Assembly (NCBI RefSeq): GCF_000332495.1
Contig: NZ_AOGW02000010.1
Span: 955,420-1,019,419 of the forward strand
Direction: 5' to 3'
DNA: 64,000 bases
Source: Leptospira terpstrae serovar Hualin str. LT 11-33 = ATCC 700639
GTDB lineage: Bacteria > Spirochaetota > Leptospiria > Leptospirales > Leptospiraceae
Position numbers and translations under genes: made by a program
The notes under the pieces: generated by a model
What the model was told of the DNA's origin: nothing
Seen by the model: the letters and a program-made list of their open reading frames with translations, nothing else
The model's database searches: none
Shown here: positions 29,922 to 39,223 of the stretch, piece after piece
Numbering within the stretch: the stretch's first letter is position 1
Layout: each line of letters opens with the position of its first letter

Positions 29922-30086
29922 TTACTTAATGTCTCTAGCTCTTGTTTTGAATGAATCATCCAATTTTGGCTTTTTAGAAGGTTTTGGTTCTTCCACAACT
30001 GGCGTTTGTTTAACTTCTTCAGAGGCACAGTTAATCATAAATACAGCCAAAAAAGCAATGATCAGCATAGACGAAATTTTTTTCAT
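29922..30086 (-). CDS. Small 54-residue lipoprotein
   Basis: A short gene easily missed by length filters. It reads MKKISSMLIIAFLAVFMINC, a signal peptide ending in a lipobox cysteine, followed by a 34-residue charged tail (ASEEVKQTPVVEEPKPSKKP and on) with a Pro/Lys/Glu-rich spacer and a basic end. A strong AAGGAG Shine-Dalgarno sequence sits 7 nt before the ATG and a clean terminator follows, so it is a complete monocistronic unit. It is divergent from tmk with a 79-bp gap. Short lipidated peptides of this type can be murein-associated or accessory envelope proteins; the function is unknown. Confidence 0.8.
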   Translation of the reverse strand: MKKISSMLIIAFLAVFMINCASEEVKQTPVVEEPKPSKKPKLDDSFKTRARDIK

Positions 30087-30165
30087 GTTTTTGCTCCTTA
30101 GACTAAATTGCCGAGTTTAGTAAATAAGTCGAGGAAAAAACGACCATTCTTATAATGGAGGGGAT

Positions 30166-30771
30166 ATGCCCCAAAATAATCAGTTCTTTGTATTTGAAGG
30201 GATCGATGGTTCCGGGAAAACCACCGTCTCTCGTTTGGTTTCCGAAGTGCTTCTCACAAAATCCATCCCCAACCTCTGGCATAGAGAACCCACAGACAGT
30301 GTGCACGGAAAAAAGATAAGAGAGTTCTTACAAGGAAAACTCAAACTATCAAAAGAAGAACAAATTGAAGCTTTTATTGCAGATCGTGAATGTTCGGTAA
30401 ATGAAATCATTCTACCTACATTGAAAAGTGGTAAATCTATTGTACAAGATAGATATTATTTTTCCACTGCTGCCTACCAAGGTAGAGATGAAGAACATGC
30501 TGCAGACATTTTATATAGAAACGAAGACAAAGGTTTTCCAGAACCAAACAGAGTGTATTTTTTAGACCTTTCTCCAGAGGAAGCACAAGAACGTCGCACA
30601 GGTCGTGGCGGAGCTGAAGAAGTATTTGATGAAGATTCTGAACAGTCTCGTATTTACCAAAACTATTTGGCGATTTTACCTGAGTCTACGATCTTCGTTG
30701 ATGCCACGGCAGAACTCGACGAAGTTGTTGCTTTCTGTGTTGAGGATATTCTCAAGTCTCTCGAAAGTTAA
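30166..30771 (+). CDS. tmk: Thymidylate kinase
   Basis: Phosphorylates dTMP to dTDP. The P-loop EGIDGSGKTT (residues 11-20), the DRYYFSTAAYQGRD motif that carries the DR(Y/H) substrate loop, and the LID-like LSPEEAQERRTGRGGAEEVFDED are all present. The 201-residue length is typical. A GGAGGGG Shine-Dalgarno sequence directly precedes the ATG. The stop is one base from the stop of the convergent methyltransferase gene, with no room for a separate terminator. Confidence 0.95.
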   Translation: MPQNNQFFVFEGIDGSGKTTVSRLVSEVLLTKSIPNLWHREPTDSVHGKKIREFLQGKLKLSKEEQIEAFIADRECSVNEIILPTLKSGKSIVQDRYYFSTAAYQGRDEEHAADILYRNEDKGFPEPNRVYFLDLSPEEAQERRTGRGGAEEVFDEDSEQSRIYQNYLAILPESTIFVDATAELDEVVAFCVEDILKSLES

Positions 30772-30772
30772 C

Positions 30773-31654
30773 TTAGTTTTTTACCATATAGACCATCATA
30801 TCACCTAACTGAAACCATTTGACTAAACGGTCCATCACCCGTTTCCGGAGTTTGAAGAAAAATCCTGCTCCGGGACGAGTGGTCATCCCACTTCCATAGG
30901 TAAAAGAAACAGGTTTGTGGTAACCCAAAGACAAAAGTAGGTTCTTCAAACCTTTATAAGAGTAGTAGTATAGATGTTCGGGAACATTTAAATACCTCCA
31001 ACTGAGTCCGCCAAGTTTTGCCAAAAGACCATAACGGCAAGTGGATAAAATAAGCACTCCCCCAGGTTTTAAATGACTTTTGATTTTTTTCAAAGTTTCT
31101 TTTGGACTGTGCAGGTGTTCGATGGTGGCCCAAAGTGTGATCACATCAAACTGGTTTTGAAAGTTTGGATCCCAATCTAGAAAGTTCTCTTGAAAGATAT
31201 TTAATTTTAAAGTTTCCCTTGCAAATCGAACGGGGCCATCAGCAATTTCAATTCCATACGCATCATAGCCCCGATCCTTTTGGTAGGCCACAAAATAACC
31301 CGCAGCACATCCAATGTCCAAAGAAGAAAGTTTCGCTTCTTTGGCAAGTCCTGAGATTCGTTCTTTTTCCCAAAAGAAAAAATCTAAATCTTTTAGGTTC
31401 AGTTGGAAAACACGAGAGATCTCCGCACGTAATTTATCAGAGTAATAATTGTCATACCCTCGTTCTGTCCTTTGGGTAAAATAGGAATCATCATAGTATT
31501 TTTTTACGTCAAGGAAGTTTGGTTGGGGATTCACTTGCACAAGTCCGCAAGAATTACACTCAACGATTGAGAAGGATTCACCTAGTGGGCTTTCTTTCGT
31601 AAATATAGGACGGAAGCGGTTTTGGCCGCAGCTATTGCAGGGAATTAGTTCCAC
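30773..31654 (-). CDS. Class I SAM-dependent methyltransferase with N-terminal zinc ribbon-like motif
   Basis: The N-terminal ~40 residues carry a four-cysteine pattern (PCNSCG at Cys6/Cys9 and ECNSCG at Cys33/Cys36), as in zinc-ribbon methyltransferases that act on sugars or small molecules. The Rossmann core follows: SLDIGCAAGYFVAYQKDRGY (SAM motif I), VITLWATIEHLHSPKETLKK (motif II and after) and LKPGGVLILSTC (motif III). This matches the Methyltransf_23/UbiE-like superfamily. The C-terminal ~80 residues are typical of the group. The substrate is unknown; O-antigen or sugar modification is only a family-level guess. It begins 7 bp after the znuB stop, so it may be read through from the metal operon. 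Confidence 0.85.
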   Translation of the reverse strand: MELIPCNSCGQNRFRPIFTKESPLGESFSIVECNSCGLVQVNPQPNFLDVKKYYDDSYFTQRTERGYDNYYSDKLRAEISRVFQLNLKDLDFFFWEKERISGLAKEAKLSSLDIGCAAGYFVAYQKDRGYDAYGIEIADGPVRFARETLKLNIFQENFLDWDPNFQNQFDVITLWATIEHLHSPKETLKKIKSHLKPGGVLILSTCRYGLLAKLGGLSWRYLNVPEHLYYYSYKGLKNLLLSLGYHKPVSFTYGSGMTTRPGAGFFFKLRKRVMDRLVKWFQLGDMMVYMVKN

Positions 31655-31661
31655 AGAATAC

Positions 31662-32516
31662 CTATCGGACAGATTTGGAAAAAACGGAAGTAGTTAGAAA
31701 CCGAATGAGGTGGAGAAAAAATGCCAAAACACAAAGTACAAGGATGATGCTGGACGATGTTGGAAAATAAATGAGCTCACCATTTCGTTCGATTCCCACC
31801 AGTGAAATTAAAAAACCGGAAATAGTCGCAAGAACCGAAAACAAAGCACAAACAAAAGTCAGGAGTTTTAAGGAACGAATGAGAGGGAGTAAGGCAAAGA
31901 CTGGCAATATCAAATGAGCAATGCTATAAAATGTTCCGAGTAGATTTACCGCAACAGTGAGAGAGGCAGCAAGGATGATATAAAACAAAAGATCAAAGGG
32001 AAGAGGATTTCCTACTTGGATTTTGTATTCGTCCCTATCAAAACTAATAAAAAGAAACCTTCTGAAAAAACTCAAATAGAGGATAAAAAAGAAAACTGCG
32101 ATATAAATCCCAAAGGAATCGGCTCTTACTTGGGAAGTTAATATATCTCCAAAAAAAGCAGCCATCAAATGGTTTTGTACATTTCCTCCCAATGCCAACA
32201 TGAATTGAGAAGCCGCAGAAAAAAATACGAAGAGAATGCCGAGGATGACCTCTTCTTTCAGTCCGCGTAGTTTTCTCACATACAATAGAGGAAACACTAA
32301 TACACAGGAAAATACAATCGGGAAAATTTCACCAGGCCACTCCATAAACAAGGATAAGGCGACAGAAAAAGTAACCGCTTGAGACAAAGTCACTCCAAAG
32401 AAAGTCATCCCTCGAAGTACAATTAATATCCCAAGAACTGAAAGCAGTGCTCCCACAAGGCTACCCACAACCATTTGTGGTAAAAATAAAGTCCAACTAG
32501 AAAGAATATTAGTCAT
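31662..32516 (-). CDS. znuB: ZnuB-like metal ABC transporter permease
   Basis: ABC-3-family inner-membrane permease with about eight hydrophobic helices. It forms the channel for Zn2+ (or Mn2+) delivered by ZnuA and powered by ZnuC. Motifs include MVVGSLVGALLSVLGILIVLRGMTFFGV near the start (quoted in parts: LVGALLSVLGILIVLRGM) and a late LLGTFYSIAHLILPVFALLP. The ATG chosen overlaps the znuC stop by 8 nt, typical of coupling; an upstream GTG at 32546 would lengthen it by 10 residues. Zn rather than Mn is inferred from the upstream palindrome and operon content. Confidence 0.88.
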   Translation of the reverse strand: MTNILSSWTLFLPQMVVGSLVGALLSVLGILIVLRGMTFFGVTLSQAVTFSVALSLFMEWPGEIFPIVFSCVLVFPLLYVRKLRGLKEEVILGILFVFFSAASQFMLALGGNVQNHLMAAFFGDILTSQVRADSFGIYIAVFFFILYLSFFRRFLFISFDRDEYKIQVGNPLPFDLLFYIILAASLTVAVNLLGTFYSIAHLILPVFALLPLIRSLKLLTFVCALFSVLATISGFLISLVGIERNGELIYFPTSSSIILVLCVLAFFLHLIRFLTTSVFSKSVR

Positions 32517-33222
32517 GGTGGTGGCAGTTTGGAGGCCTTTCTCCACTAGTGATATTGTAGAGTTTACCTTCGTCTATTTCGTAAATTTCATCAAACCCAA
32601 ATCCCCAATCATGTTCCAAACTATGAGTGATAAAAAATAAAGAACGATTTCCTTCTTTTAAGTATTCCGATAAAACAGTTTGAAAGAGTTCTCTGGCATT
32701 ATGGTCCAAAGAATCCATTGGTTCATCCAAAAAAATTAAATTGGCTTTGGTAAGAAGAGAACGAAGGATTAGGACTTTTTGTAATTGCCCCCCACTACAA
32801 AGGGAAATTTGTTTTTTCAATATAGAACTAACACCCGTTCTTTCAATGAGAGCCATATCTTCCTCAGAAAATTTCTTTTTAGGAAGAAAACTAAGTCCAA
32901 TGTTTTTTGGCATCAAAAGTACATCTTGTACTCTCAAAGGAAATTCCAAAGACATCCGTTTGGCTTGCGGCACATAGGATGTAGTGATTTCTTTGGAAAA
33001 GGAAATTTCCCCCGAAAGTGGAGGCAAAAGGTCGGTTAAGGTTCGGAACAGTGTGGTTTTACCAGCTCCGTTTCCCCCAACAAGTGCATAGGTTTTGCCG
33101 GAATGGATATGCAAATGGATGTCGGATACTACAGGAAATTCTTTTCTGTAACCCACGGACAAAGCATCGGTATGGATAAAGGTAACGGGAACTTCGCTTT
33201 TATTTGGTTTTGTCGCTTGCAT
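32509..33222 (-). CDS. znuC: ZnuC-like metal ABC transporter ATPase
   Basis: Cytoplasmic ATP-binding subunit. Walker A GGNGAGKTT (residues 49-57), ABC signature LCSGGQLQKVLILRSLL, Walker B LIFLDEPMDSLD and the switch His in FFITHSLEHDW are all intact. The 237-residue length is usual. The start overlaps the znuA 3' end by 23 nt and the stop overlaps znuB by 8 nt, so the three are one transcriptional and translational unit. Confidence 0.9.
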   Translation of the reverse strand: MQATKPNKSEVPVTFIHTDALSVGYRKEFPVVSDIHLHIHSGKTYALVGGNGAGKTTLFRTLTDLLPPLSGEISFSKEITTSYVPQAKRMSLEFPLRVQDVLLMPKNIGLSFLPKKKFSEEDMALIERTGVSSILKKQISLCSGGQLQKVLILRSLLTKANLIFLDEPMDSLDHNARELFQTVLSEYLKEGNRSLFFITHSLEHDWGFGFDEIYEIDEGKLYNITSGERPPNCHHHD

Positions 33223-34144
33223 CTCGTATCTTTTGTAACATCAACCGAAGTGTGTCTTCATAAGTAAGAGCCTCTGGGCTACCGCCCACGGAAACAGGCA
33301 ATGTGACTACCACAGAACCTGGAACTTTTGAGGATACATACTCTGCATACTTTGGATTATGATAAGGACCAATCAAGATAATTTTTATCTTTTCTGCAGT
33401 CATATAACTAATCACTTGATCCATATAACGGACAGAAGGTGGAACTCCAGGGCGTTCTTCTATCGTTAAGTTTGCATTGAATTTAAAACGAGCTGCTAAA
33501 TAAACAAATTGGTCATGGAAAACGGCTACTTTTAACCCAAAGTAAGGTTCCATCTTTTTCATTTCTTCTTTGGTCAATTGGATCAGTCGTTTTTTAAAAA
33601 TATTAAAATTACCCTCGTAGTATTCTCCGTTCAAAGGATCCACTCGAGTGAGAGCATTTTTTATATTTTGGGCCATTTGGATGGCATTGATGGGATCATT
33701 CCAGTAGTGTGGGTTTCCATAGATATGCATGTCCCCCATGGAACGATCCATCATCACCGTTGGTTCCCCAAGGATTTTTACTCCAAAAGATGTATCACAA
33801 TACCCGGGTTGGCCTTTTTGAATTTTGATATTACGGGATTGTTGTTGGAGATACGGAATCCAACCAATTTCTAAATCGAGACCAATCACACAAAGGACAT
33901 CGGCCTCGCTTAGTTTTACAAGAAAGTCAGGCCTTGTCATCACAAAGTGGGGGTCGTCTGTTCCTCGAATCATTCCAGAAACCTCTGCCCTGTCCCCTGC
34001 GACTTGTTCTGCAATGTATTTGATGTCGGGAAGGCTTGAGACAAGAGATACCTTAGCTAGGAGGGTTTGATTAAAAAAAATCGACAGAATAAAACTGAGA
34101 ACGATACGTTTAGAGAACTGATTCTTCCATACTGTCTGTGACAT
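33200..34144 (-). CDS. znuA: ZnuA-like periplasmic metal-binding protein
   Basis: Cluster A-I solute-binding protein that captures Zn2+ (or Mn2+) in the periplasm. A signal peptide (about residues 12-31, IVLSFILSIFFNQTLLA) is followed by ligand histidines in GTDDPHFVMTRPDF, GNPHYWNDP and AVFHDQFVYLAARF, and a late IGPYHNPKYAEYVSS region. The flexible His-rich loop common in Gram-negative ZnuA is lacking, apart from one short MGDMHIYG. It is preceded 17 bp upstream by an outer-membrane protein gene. Zinc is the favoured substrate because of the Zur-like operator; manganese cannot be excluded. Confidence 0.88.
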   Translation of the reverse strand: MSQTVWKNQFSKRIVLSFILSIFFNQTLLAKVSLVSSLPDIKYIAEQVAGDRAEVSGMIRGTDDPHFVMTRPDFLVKLSEADVLCVIGLDLEIGWIPYLQQQSRNIKIQKGQPGYCDTSFGVKILGEPTVMMDRSMGDMHIYGNPHYWNDPINAIQMAQNIKNALTRVDPLNGEYYEGNFNIFKKRLIQLTKEEMKKMEPYFGLKVAVFHDQFVYLAARFKFNANLTIEERPGVPPSVRYMDQVISYMTAEKIKIILIGPYHNPKYAEYVSSKVPGSVVVTLPVSVGGSPEALTYEDTLRLMLQKIRDASDKTK

Positions 34145-34161
34145 GATTTGCCTCTTTTGAT

Positions 34162-35517
34162 TTAATAACTATGTGCTGGGTGAGAACCAAGAACAGCAAC
34201 TGTTTGAATATAAAACCGATACTCTCGCGTTTCTTCCCCTGAAGACCGTGAATAATCTTGTATGTAACGTCTTTCTATTGATCCACGCACCTTACCAAAT
34301 TCAGAACTATGGAATGTCATTTGAAATGACTGAGCTTCAATTGCATTTTTTGCGGGATCTCCATTTTTATCAACAAGGGATTTGTCCGTAAAATAATCAT
34401 AACGAAAACCAACAGACCACAGTTGGTGGAATTTAAAATCTAAAAATGCATAAGCGCCCCACTGGTCTTTGGAAGGAGCTTTGAATTTCTGAAAAGTGAC
34501 AGGGTCCATACTGGAAGGAAAAATTTCTTGTTGGTACCAACCCTCTGCCATAAGCATAATTTCACTTAAATTAGAACGGTTCCAACGAAGGACTGCATCC
34601 ATCCCATACAATAACCTTTGGTTTTTTCTTTCCGTTGTGGGTTCAAATCGAATTCCCGAAAATCCAAACTGAGTTCCCCAGTTGTTACCAAAATAGTAAA
34701 AATGTTTTAAGTGAGCATAGAGCAGAGGATTATTTTTTTGGATCCCGCCATCGTGTGAGTGTCCCCATTTTCTTCCGTTTGTGGCACCTAACACTAATTC
34801 CTGAGTAATGAATTTCCAAGGAAATAGAATACTAAACTCAGCGCCGGTATCAATTGCAGATTCCCAACCGATGAATTTTTCGTGAACAATCGGTGTCATG
34901 GTAAAAGCACGGTCATGAGCATGGATTTTATTCAAACGACCCACATCAATGAACATCTGCCCTGCTTTAAGAGATGTATTAAAAGGTAAAAAAGGAAACT
35001 GTACCCAAGCTTCATGGACTTCAAAAAAATACTTACCATTTTCACCGTGAGCAGCACCCACAAAATTTCCACGCATCCACTGATCCACAGCACCGTTAAA
35101 CCCAAATTCGGCGGTCCGAATATCAAGTTGGTTGTCAATTCGTTCGCCAGTACCACGAGGTTTATTCCGATCCCAGGCACCAACAATGTCAATGGCCGCG
35201 TAAGCATCCATCATAAGATTTTGCGCCGAACGATTGATCTGTTGGTTCGACTGGACTGGTGAAGAAATCCCTCGACTACCTTCCGTTCCCTTTTCTCGTT
35301 TTTCTTGGTCTTGTAGGTCCTTTTCTAAATCGGCTTCCCAATCGGAAGTGACAGTATTTGATTTAGAATCTGAGCCCGCATTTTTTTTGTTAGTTTGTGA
35401 TTTGTTTTCTAATTCTTTTTCCCATTCCGGAACTTCCGCTAAAAGAAGGGCTGAAAACAAAAGGGAGAGAATCACTCCCCCTATCTTGATTTTAGAAAAA
35501 CGATAGTTTGGTTTCAC
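34162..35517 (-). CDS. Outer-membrane beta-barrel protein of the znu operon
   Basis: A 451-residue predicted porin. A signal peptide (GGVILSLLFSALLLAEVPEW) is followed by a charged periplasmic segment of ~70 residues rich in Lys, Asp and Glu (TSDWEADLEKDLQDQEKREK). A barrel of alternating strands begins near residue 100 with MMDAYAAIDIVGAWDRNKPR and includes LKAGQMFIDVGRLNKIHAHD. The start is GTG, since no ATG precedes the signal sequence. It lies between a lipoprotein gene (22 bp upstream) and znuA (17 bp downstream), which suggests it passes Zn2+ or a Zn chelate across the outer membrane for ZnuA. This role is inferred from context. Confidence 0.8.
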   Translation of the reverse strand: MKPNYRFSKIKIGGVILSLLFSALLLAEVPEWEKELENKSQTNKKNAGSDSKSNTVTSDWEADLEKDLQDQEKREKGTEGSRGISSPVQSNQQINRSAQNLMMDAYAAIDIVGAWDRNKPRGTGERIDNQLDIRTAEFGFNGAVDQWMRGNFVGAAHGENGKYFFEVHEAWVQFPFLPFNTSLKAGQMFIDVGRLNKIHAHDRAFTMTPIVHEKFIGWESAIDTGAEFSILFPWKFITQELVLGATNGRKWGHSHDGGIQKNNPLLYAHLKHFYYFGNNWGTQFGFSGIRFEPTTERKNQRLLYGMDAVLRWNRSNLSEIMLMAEGWYQQEIFPSSMDPVTFQKFKAPSKDQWGAYAFLDFKFHQLWSVGFRYDYFTDKSLVDKNGDPAKNAIEAQSFQMTFHSSEFGKVRGSIERRYIQDYSRSSGEETREYRFYIQTVAVLGSHPAHSY

Positions 35518-35539
35518 GTTGTCTTATATAAAAATGAAT

Positions 35540-36286
35540 CTATTGAAAGGAACCTGCGGTTCCAATGTTACTGGAATAGATTGTAATCGATTTTATGGTA
35601 GCCTTGTTGATCCGCAACCCAATTCTATCCCCACCAAAATCTGCAGCAACACCATCTTCTTCGAATTGGTATGTTCCTCGGCTAGCGACAGAACAAGCGG
35701 ACTCCCAACCAAACACATGAGCATTCCCACTTTCTTGGTGAACTTCCAAACAGAGTGTTTTTTCGGAAGATACAGTCGAAGACCAAGTTCTTGAAAGTGT
35801 TGCTAAAGCTGAATTGGTACCATTGGATGCGATTTTATTCACAGTGGTTGGTAAAATATGAAATCCAGGTCCGCTTAAGTTTGTTGTAGAAGGAAGGATC
35901 GCATCAACACTGGAGTCTCCCTGCGAAAGCACATAGACAATTTCAATACTTGCTTTTTTGTCTCCACCAAGACTGGATAAACTAGATGCATTCGTATAAA
36001 CAGTAGAACTAGATCCAGTTCCTACGAGCCCACCACTGAGTGAAACGGAAGAGGAAGAAAATCCACTGGCGGCAAGGGCTGCATTGGCATCACCACGACA
36101 AACAGTGAAATCAATTTTTCTTCCAGAAGACGGTGCGGAAACATCAGTAACAGTACAACCTGCGTTCAAAAGAAGTGCATAGATTGCATCCGTATTATCT
36201 TTCTTATCTTTTGATTGAAAGAGTTCAGCACAATGCATCACAGAGAGAAGGATGGTAGAATATAGGAAAAGTTTGGCAAATTTCAT
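35540..36286 (-). CDS. Lipoprotein heading the znu operon
   Basis: Unrecognised lipoprotein: MKFAKLFLYSTILLSVMHC ends in a lipobox cysteine. The mature part is rich in Ser, Gly, Ala and Thr, with three further Cys residues and a C-terminal beta-like region (FGGDRIGLRINKATIKSIT). This ATG is chosen because it gives a proper signal peptide and has AGAGG four bases before it. An in-frame start 57 nt further upstream overlaps the amidohydrolase gene. It is the first gene after a perfect palindrome and is followed by porin and znuACB. It may be a surface metal-binding lipoprotein, but no His cluster supports that. Confidence 0.75.
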   Translation of the reverse strand: MKFAKLFLYSTILLSVMHCAELFQSKDKKDNTDAIYALLLNAGCTVTDVSAPSSGRKIDFTVCRGDANAALAASGFSSSSVSLSGGLVGTGSSSTVYTNASSLSSLGGDKKASIEIVYVLSQGDSSVDAILPSTTNLSGPGFHILPTTVNKIASNGTNSALATLSRTWSSTVSSEKTLCLEVHQESGNAHVFGWESACSVASRGTYQFEEDGVAADFGGDRIGLRINKATIKSITIYSSNIGTAGSFQ

Positions 36287-36306
36287 AAATACCTCTGTGG
36301 GACAAT

Positions 36307-36329
36307 CATTTGCAACACTGTTGCAAATG
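36307..36329. promoter_or_regulatory. Perfect 23-bp palindrome, candidate Zur operator of the znu operon
   Basis: Two 10-bp arms, CATTTGCAAC and its exact reverse complement, flank ACT. Read as a Fur-family 7-1-7 site the core is TGCAACA-C-TGTTGCA, fully symmetric. It lies 20 bp before the lipoprotein start, inside the 53-bp gap after the amidohydrolase stop, where the promoter must be. A related palindrome precedes the COG0523 pseudogene at 40836. Zur binding is inferred. Confidence 0.65.
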
Positions 36330-36339
36330 CAACCACGTT

Positions 36340-37296
36340 TCATTTAAAAAATAAGTTTTCTGCGTTTTGGTAAAGAATTTTTTGTTTGGCAAGGTCACTC
36401 ATTGGTAAATCCAAAAGCCGGGTAATGGGGTGATTTAAGTTGTAGGGGATATTCGGAAAGTCAGATCCAAAATAAATTTGGTCCTGGTAAGTTTCCAAAT
36501 AGGACACAGCAGCGTCCACATCTTCCGCCTTTCCTGTCGCAAGGAAGTCCACAAAAACCATAGTGGTATCAAGTCCCAAATTCGGATAGGTTGCCAGTAA
36601 CGAAGCGTAGGCGGAAATTTCATGAGCTCCCATATGGGCTACGATGACCTTTAAGTTAGGGTAAGTTTCCAGAAAAGGTTGAAAGAATTGGATGCCTGTA
36701 AATTCGCCTGGAAGTGGGGCCGTACCCGTATGAATGAGAATGGGAATTTGTTTCTTTTGCAAATACTCGAAGGTATCTGCCAGTTCTGGCCGGTTTAAGT
36801 TGAGTTTGGAAACTTCGCAGTGGAGTTTAAAACCACAAAATCCGTATGTTTCAACAGCTTTCTTTACATAAGTTAGGACTCCTTCCTCTGGATAAAAAGT
36901 TCCAAAGGGAATGGCTCCTTTCCAATTGCTAAAGTTCGCGTAGGTCCAATCATTTAAAGAAGAAGCCATGCCGATTTTGTGTGCATAGTTGAGAGTGGTA
37001 AACCGTTCGATCCCATTATGATGGAGGCGCTCCACTCGTTCTTTTTCCGGTAACCGGTATCCAATGGCCCAGTTCACATTGTCGAACCAACGCCAAATGA
37101 GTTTCATCACTGTCTCTGGAAAAAAATGAGTGTGGATATCAAAAATATAAGGAATTCCTAAACTACGAATTCGCTCCAAGTGGTCGGGCGTTTCTGAATC
37201 TAGGATGGGTGGATAAGAATCTCCCCTCCATAAAAAGGGGGATGAGATTCTTGTGTCGGGTTGGTTGGAAGATGTTACACCTTCCTCTTCTTCCAT
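36340..37296 (-). CDS. Amidohydrolase_2-family metal-dependent hydrolase
   Basis: TIM-barrel metallohydrolase. Metal and catalytic positions are visible: FDIHTHFFP (HxH), GFKLHCEV, ILIHTG, VIVAHMGAHE and YFGSDFPNIP (final Asp). This is the PF04909 pattern of decarboxylases and hydrolases such as ACMSD or 4-sulfomuconolactonase; the substrate cannot be told. The acyl-CoA dehydrogenase gene upstream ends 43 bp before the chosen ATG. An in-frame GTG further upstream would add 25 residues and overlap that gene, so the ATG is preferred, although it has no strong Shine-Dalgarno sequence. The 3' end is 53 bp from the znu operon's lipoprotein start. Confidence 0.8.
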   Translation of the reverse strand: MEEEEGVTSSNQPDTRISSPFLWRGDSYPPILDSETPDHLERIRSLGIPYIFDIHTHFFPETVMKLIWRWFDNVNWAIGYRLPEKERVERLHHNGIERFTTLNYAHKIGMASSLNDWTYANFSNWKGAIPFGTFYPEEGVLTYVKKAVETYGFCGFKLHCEVSKLNLNRPELADTFEYLQKKQIPILIHTGTAPLPGEFTGIQFFQPFLETYPNLKVIVAHMGAHEISAYASLLATYPNLGLDTTMVFVDFLATGKAEDVDAAVSYLETYQDQIYFGSDFPNIPYNLNHPITRLLDLPMSDLAKQKILYQNAENLFFK

Positions 37297-37339
37297 AAAA
37301 CAAGCGTAACAAGGAAGAAGAGGATTTGTCTCTACAGGT

Positions 37340-39097
37340 TTATGCAGTGACTGGCGTTTTTTTCTTTCCACGAATCTTTGTTAGGTTCGCTGCAAGGATT
37401 GCTGAACTGTCAAGAATGTAGGCATCAGCAATAGACTTACGATAAGTTCTTCTTTCTACCTTAGAGCGACCAATACTTCTTTCGAGTAACAAACTATTGT
37501 GAAAACGTGCTGCTGATTCAACAACTTCAAAAGCCAACTCTTCACGTAGAGGAGTAGAATCAATTTCTGCAAACTCTGCCACAACTGATTCAAATTGTTT
37601 GAATAGGTCATTTAAACCATTGCTTGCAGCAAAAGTCGCCATTTCCGATTTTAAGTATTCACGGTAGATTCCTGTTTCTGTCATTCCAGAAACAATTCCC
37701 CCAATACAAGCAACAGTCTGTAACTGAGTGGTTCCTTCGTAGATATTGGTGATTCGCACATCACGGTAAAGGCGCGCTACATCATAATCTTCAGTGTATC
37801 CTGATCCGCCGTGGATTTGCATTGAATCATAAGCCACGAGATTTGCCATTTCCGTAATATAGTATTTAGAAAGTGGAGTGAATAGTGAGGCAAGTTTTTC
37901 CCATTTTTTGAAAGATTCATCTTTTTTGATGTCCTTTTCATTGAGACCTTTCATCTTTCCTCGTTCTTCTTTCCAACGATACTGATCCACTGCAAAACTT
38001 GCTTCATACAAAATACAACGCATTGCAGCCACTTCTCGTTCCATTCTTTCTAACATTTTTTTCACCGCAGTGATGTTGTTGATGGTTTTACCAAACTGCA
38101 CTCTTTCTTCAGCATACTTTTTACCTTCGAAGTAAGCCGCAGTAGCAATCCCCATCGCTTGGGCTGCAATGTTGAGGCGTGCTTGGTTCATCATGGCCAT
38201 AGAATATTTCACAAGGCCTTTTCCTTCTTCCCCAATGAGAATTCCTGGACTGTTTTCAAAAACAACTTCGCAGGTAGGAGAACAATGAAGTCCCATTTTC
38301 TTTTCAATGGAAGCTACGAATACATCTTTGGAATGAACTAAAAAGAAAGATAGCCCACGTGCTCCACTGGTAGTTGTTCCGGTTCTTGCTAGTGTCAAAA
38401 TAATAGAAGGTGCCGATCCAAACCCACAAGCATGAGTGATGAACCTTTTGGTTCCAGTGATCTTCCAAGTGCCATCTTCGCCTTTGATTGCTTTGGTTTG
38501 TAAGTTAGGAAGGTCGGATCCGTAGTTTGGTTCCGTGAGTGCCATTGCCCCACAAAGTTCACCTGCTGCCATCTTTGGAACAAATTCATGAATCATGGCA
38601 TCGGTTCCAAATCTTTCTACAGTTTCTGCGAGGTTCATACATCCCAGAGTGATGGCAAGGGATCCATCTCCACGAGAAACACATTCGGATAACATGGATT
38701 GTACGACAGAAGGAAGACCAAGCCCACCGTAATGTCTATGGATTCCGTAAGGAAGAAGTCCTGCCGATTTTATTTTTTCGACCACATCCAACATAACTTT
38801 TGGAAATCCTACTTGTCCGTCTTTGTATTTCAGTCCCTCTTCGTCCATTTGTTTGGATATTTGAGAGATGTCGTTTCCGGCAATGTCCCCACCGGCTTCC
38901 AAAGTGGAGCGGTAAAATTCGATGGCATCTTCATAATTTCCGGGAGCAAAGGCGAGTTCTTCCTTTCCCGATTTTTGGTATTCTGCAAAGTCTTCGAAAC
39001 CTTGTTCGTATTGGTCTACCACCTCGTTCCAAGGGGTAAGAGAATCAAAATGATCAATCAGGTCATCGTTATCGTTAAAATAGTTATTGGAAATCAT
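37340..39097 (-). CDS. Acyl-CoA dehydrogenase, long form
   Basis: FAD-dependent acyl-CoA dehydrogenase for alpha,beta-oxidation of acyl-CoA. The 585-residue length marks the extended subgroup with an N-terminal extension (about residues 1-110) and an additional C-terminal helical part. Family motifs are [38 protein letters not shown] and [17 protein letters not shown], whose YEGT glutamate is the catalytic base in most ACADs. An AAGGAG Shine-Dalgarno sequence lies 8 nt before the ATG. Fatty acids are the main carbon source of leptospires, so a beta-oxidation role fits, but chain-length specificity is unknown. It may be co-transcribed with the amidohydrolase that follows. Confidence 0.93.
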   Translation of the reverse strand: MISNNYFNDNDDLIDHFDSLTPWNEVVDQYEQGFEDFAEYQKSGKEELAFAPGNYEDAIEFYRSTLEAGGDIAGNDISQISKQMDEEGLKYKDGQVGFPKVMLDVVEKIKSAGLLPYGIHRHYGGLGLPSVVQSMLSECVSRGDGSLAITLGCMNLAETVERFGTDAMIHEFVPKMAAGELCGAMALTEPNYGSDLPNLQTKAIKGEDGTWKITGTKRFITHACGFGSAPSIILTLARTGTTTSGARGLSFFLVHSKDVFVASIEKKMGLHCSPTCEVVFENSPGILIGEEGKGLVKYSMAMMNQARLNIAAQAMGIATAAYFEGKKYAEERVQFGKTINNITAVKKMLERMEREVAAMRCILYEASFAVDQYRWKEERGKMKGLNEKDIKKDESFKKWEKLASLFTPLSKYYITEMANLVAYDSMQIHGGSGYTEDYDVARLYRDVRITNIYEGTTQLQTVACIGGIVSGMTETGIYREYLKSEMATFAASNGLNDLFKQFESVVAEFAEIDSTPLREELAFEVVESAARFHNSLLLERSIGRSKVERRTYRKSIADAYILDSSAILAANLTKIRGKKKTPVTA

Positions 39098-39223
39098 ACA
39101 GTCGGCTCCTTAAGCAGGACTTTCACTCAAAGATCAAACTAGGGAAAAGAATTACAAATAATTTTCCCACCTTCCCTGCTGAACGAAACCAAAGCTTGTT
39201 AAGTTAATGGTGTTAGACAAGGC

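Noticed and set aside
35549..35563. GGAACC-TGC-GGTTCC inverted repeat at the 3' end of the znu-operon lipoprotein gene
   Set aside because: It lies inside codons and no U-tract follows, so a terminator or attenuator is not supported.
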